Of a stretch of DNA of 24,009 bases, positions 22,675 to 24,009 are shown one piece after another. The notes beneath the pieces were generated by a model. The model did not search any database, had not been told where the DNA came from, and saw only the letters and a list, made by a program, of their open reading frames with translations. Each line of letters starts with the position of its first letter. The stretch's first letter is position 1. The stretch comes from WHSP01 sp964424945 (GTDB taxonomy: Bacteria; Gemmatimonadota; Gemmatimonadetes; Longimicrobiales; Longimicrobiaceae). The translations under genes and the position numbers were made by a program. Where the stretch lies: NCBI GenBank assembly GCA_964424945.1, contig CAYRLB010000038.1, positions 1 to 24,009 of the forward strand, read 5' to 3'.

Positions 22675-23478
22675 CTACAGGTCGAGCACCTGTTTCATGC
22701 TGTATCTCCCCGCATCCCGGCCGCTGATCCAGCGCGCCGCGTGCAGCGCACCGGCCGCGAAGACGGCGCGATCGGACGCGCGGTGGGTGAGCTCGATCCG
22801 CTCCAGATCCGAAAGGAAGTGCACATGGTGGTCCCCGACGACATCACCTCCTCGCAACGAGTGGAAGGCGATCTCACCATCCGGGCGGGCACCGGGCCGG
22901 CCCGAGCGACCGTCGACCCTCACGCTGTCGAGGTCCTGATCGAGCCCCTTCGCAACCGCTTCACCGAGGGCGAGCGCCGTCCCGCTCGGCGCATCTTCCT
23001 TCCGGCGGTGGTGGGTTTCCACGATCTCGATGTCCCAGGACCGGCCGAGCGACCGGGCGACACGCTCGGACAGCTCGACCAGGAGATTCACGCCGAGGCT
23101 GAAGTTCGCGGCGGTAAGTACCGCTGCACGTTCGGCCTCCTCTTGCAGAAGGTCCTTCTCCGCTTCGCCCAGCCCCGTCGTGCCGCTGACGAACGCACCC
23201 GCGGCTCCCACCTCACGGCGGACCCGCAGGACATCGACGAGCAGGGGAGGCGCCGAGAAGTCGATGAGGACATCCGCGCGGAGAAGAAGGTCGGCGCCGG
23301 CTTCCGCGGTCGAAATCGAGGGGAAGAGGCTGGCGTGCTCCGCTGCACTATTCCGATCGATGCCGCCCAGCACTTCGAAGCGTTCGGGTTCATCGGCCGC
23401 CAGCCGGGCGATCGCGGTGCCCATCCGACCTGTGGCCCCGCAGATGACGATCCGTACCGGAGGAGTCGGCTCAGACAC
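22675..23478 (-). CDS. dapB: 4-hydroxy-tetrahydrodipicolinate reductase DapB
   Basis: 267 residues, normal for DapB. The dinucleotide-binding loop is CGATGRMG (13-20), with FVSGTTG (97-102), AANFSLGVN (123-131), the catalytic EIVETHHRRKEDAPSGTAL (H156, H157, K160) and GEIAFHSLRGGDVVGDHHV. It reduces the DapA product with NAD(P)H in the DAP/lysine pathway, supplying peptidoglycan precursors. The start is a GTG that overlaps the dapA 3' end by 8 bp, so dapA-dapB are coupled. Together with the DapF-family protein at 8628-9500 it bears on how this organism makes meso-DAP. Confidence 0.96.
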   Translation of the reverse strand: MSEPTPPVRIVICGATGRMGTAIARLAADEPERFEVLGGIDRNSAAEHASLFPSISTAEAGADLLLRADVLIDFSAPPLLVDVLRVRREVGAAGAFVSGTTGLGEAEKDLLQEEAERAAVLTAANFSLGVNLLVELSERVARSLGRSWDIEIVETHHRRKEDAPSGTALALGEAVAKGLDQDLDSVRVDGRSGRPGARPDGEIAFHSLRGGDVVGDHHVHFLSDLERIELTHRASDRAVFAAGALHAARWISGRDAGRYSMKQVLDL

Positions 23479-24009
23479 TTACCTGCGCCCTGATCCCGAG
23501 AGCGCCCATCTCCTGGATGAGCTGTTTGCGAAGGGGCTCGCTGAACTCGACGAGGGGCAGGCGCACCTGGCCCACCTCGAAACCGAGCGCCGCGACCGCC
23601 GATTTGATCGGCACAGGATTGGGCTCGGCGAAGAGTGTACGGATGATCGGCAGATAGCGGAGCTGCAGCGCCCTTGCCTCCTCGATGTTCCCTTCGAGGA
23701 AAAGGTCGACCATCTGGGCCATTTCCCGCGGTGCGATATTCGCCAGCACCGAGATGACACCGCGGCCACCGAGTGCTAGAACCGGGATGACCTGGTCGTC
23801 GTTTCCGCTGTAGATGGCGAGGCGGTCGCCCACCCGCCGTGCGAGCTCGGCGACCTGCGAGATGTCCCCGCTCGCCTCCTTGACGCCGATCACCCGCTCG
23901 TCGGCCGCCAGCTCCTCGATCGTCTCCGGAAGGACATTGCACGACGTCCGGCCCGGAACGTTGTAGATGACCGTCGGCAGATCGCCTTCGGCGATCACAG
24001 CCCGATAGT
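23471..24009 (-). CDS. dapA: 4-hydroxy-tetrahydrodipicolinate synthase DapA (5' end cut by window edge)
   Basis: The C-terminal 178 or so residues of an aldolase-type TIM barrel. Visible signatures are PTVIYNVPGRTSCN, the Schiff-base Lys in RVIGVKEASGD, YSGNDDQVIPVLALGGRGVI, and the family C-terminus. DapA condenses pyruvate with aspartate semialdehyde, the first committed step to lysine and DAP. Related enzymes such as N-acetylneuraminate lyase share the fold, but the overlap with dapB decides the role. About 110-120 N-terminal residues lie beyond the window. The GTG at 23998 is internal and not the start. Confidence 0.95.
   Translation of the reverse strand, partial: YRAVIAEGDLPTVIYNVPGRTSCNVLPETIEELAADERVIGVKEASGDISQVAELARRVGDRLAIYSGNDDQVIPVLALGGRGVISVLANIAPREMAQMVDLFLEGNIEEARALQLRYLPIIRTLFAEPNPVPIKSAVAALGFEVGQVRLPLVEFSEPLRKQLIQEMGALGIRAQVSV

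Overview
The window is GC-rich and almost fully coding. It looks like a scaffold from a diderm (Gram-negative-type) bacterium, because it carries lptF/lptG of the LPS export machine, a type IV pilus/competence cluster and a DAP (lysine/peptidoglycan) pathway. The mixture is compatible with a Gemmatimonadota-like or related environmental lineage, but the phylum is an impression, not something I could test. A run of exactly 100 N (17494-17593) shows this is a scaffolded draft assembly.

Layout, left to right. 1-4935 (minus): comEA-pilB-pilT-pilC, a DNA-uptake/type IV pilus operon read right to left, with pilC cut by the window edge. 5285-7740 (plus): lptF-lptG, overlapping by 4 bp. 7867-12063 (minus): a compact histidine cluster, hisC-hisB-hisH-(dapF-like)-hisF. 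12254-13540 (minus): purA. 13716-21948 (minus): a gas vesicle operon in the order gvpF-gvpG-tandem ArsA/Get3 ATPase-gvpL-gvpS-like-[assembly gap]-third gvpF/L-gvpK-gvpJ-gvpA-histidine kinase, closed by a good intrinsic terminator at 13604-13642. 21998-22468 (minus): a DUF456-like membrane protein. 22675-24009 (minus): dapB and the 3' part of dapA.

How they work together. The gvp genes should build protein-walled gas vesicles: GvpA is the shell protein, GvpJ/GvpS are minor GvpA-family members, and GvpF/L/G/K are assembly accessories. Two members are unusual. One is a 641-residue, two-domain ArsA/Get3-type ATPase with no cysteine at all, so it is unlikely to be an arsenite pump and is a candidate chaperone for the hydrophobic shell proteins. 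The other is a soluble GAF-PAS-PAS histidine kinase that starts 3 nt after the gvpA stop codon. No gvpN is visible. In the histidine cluster, a DapF-fold protein sits where hisA is often found, and both catalytic cysteines of DapF are serines. I consider these two loci the most promising for new biology.
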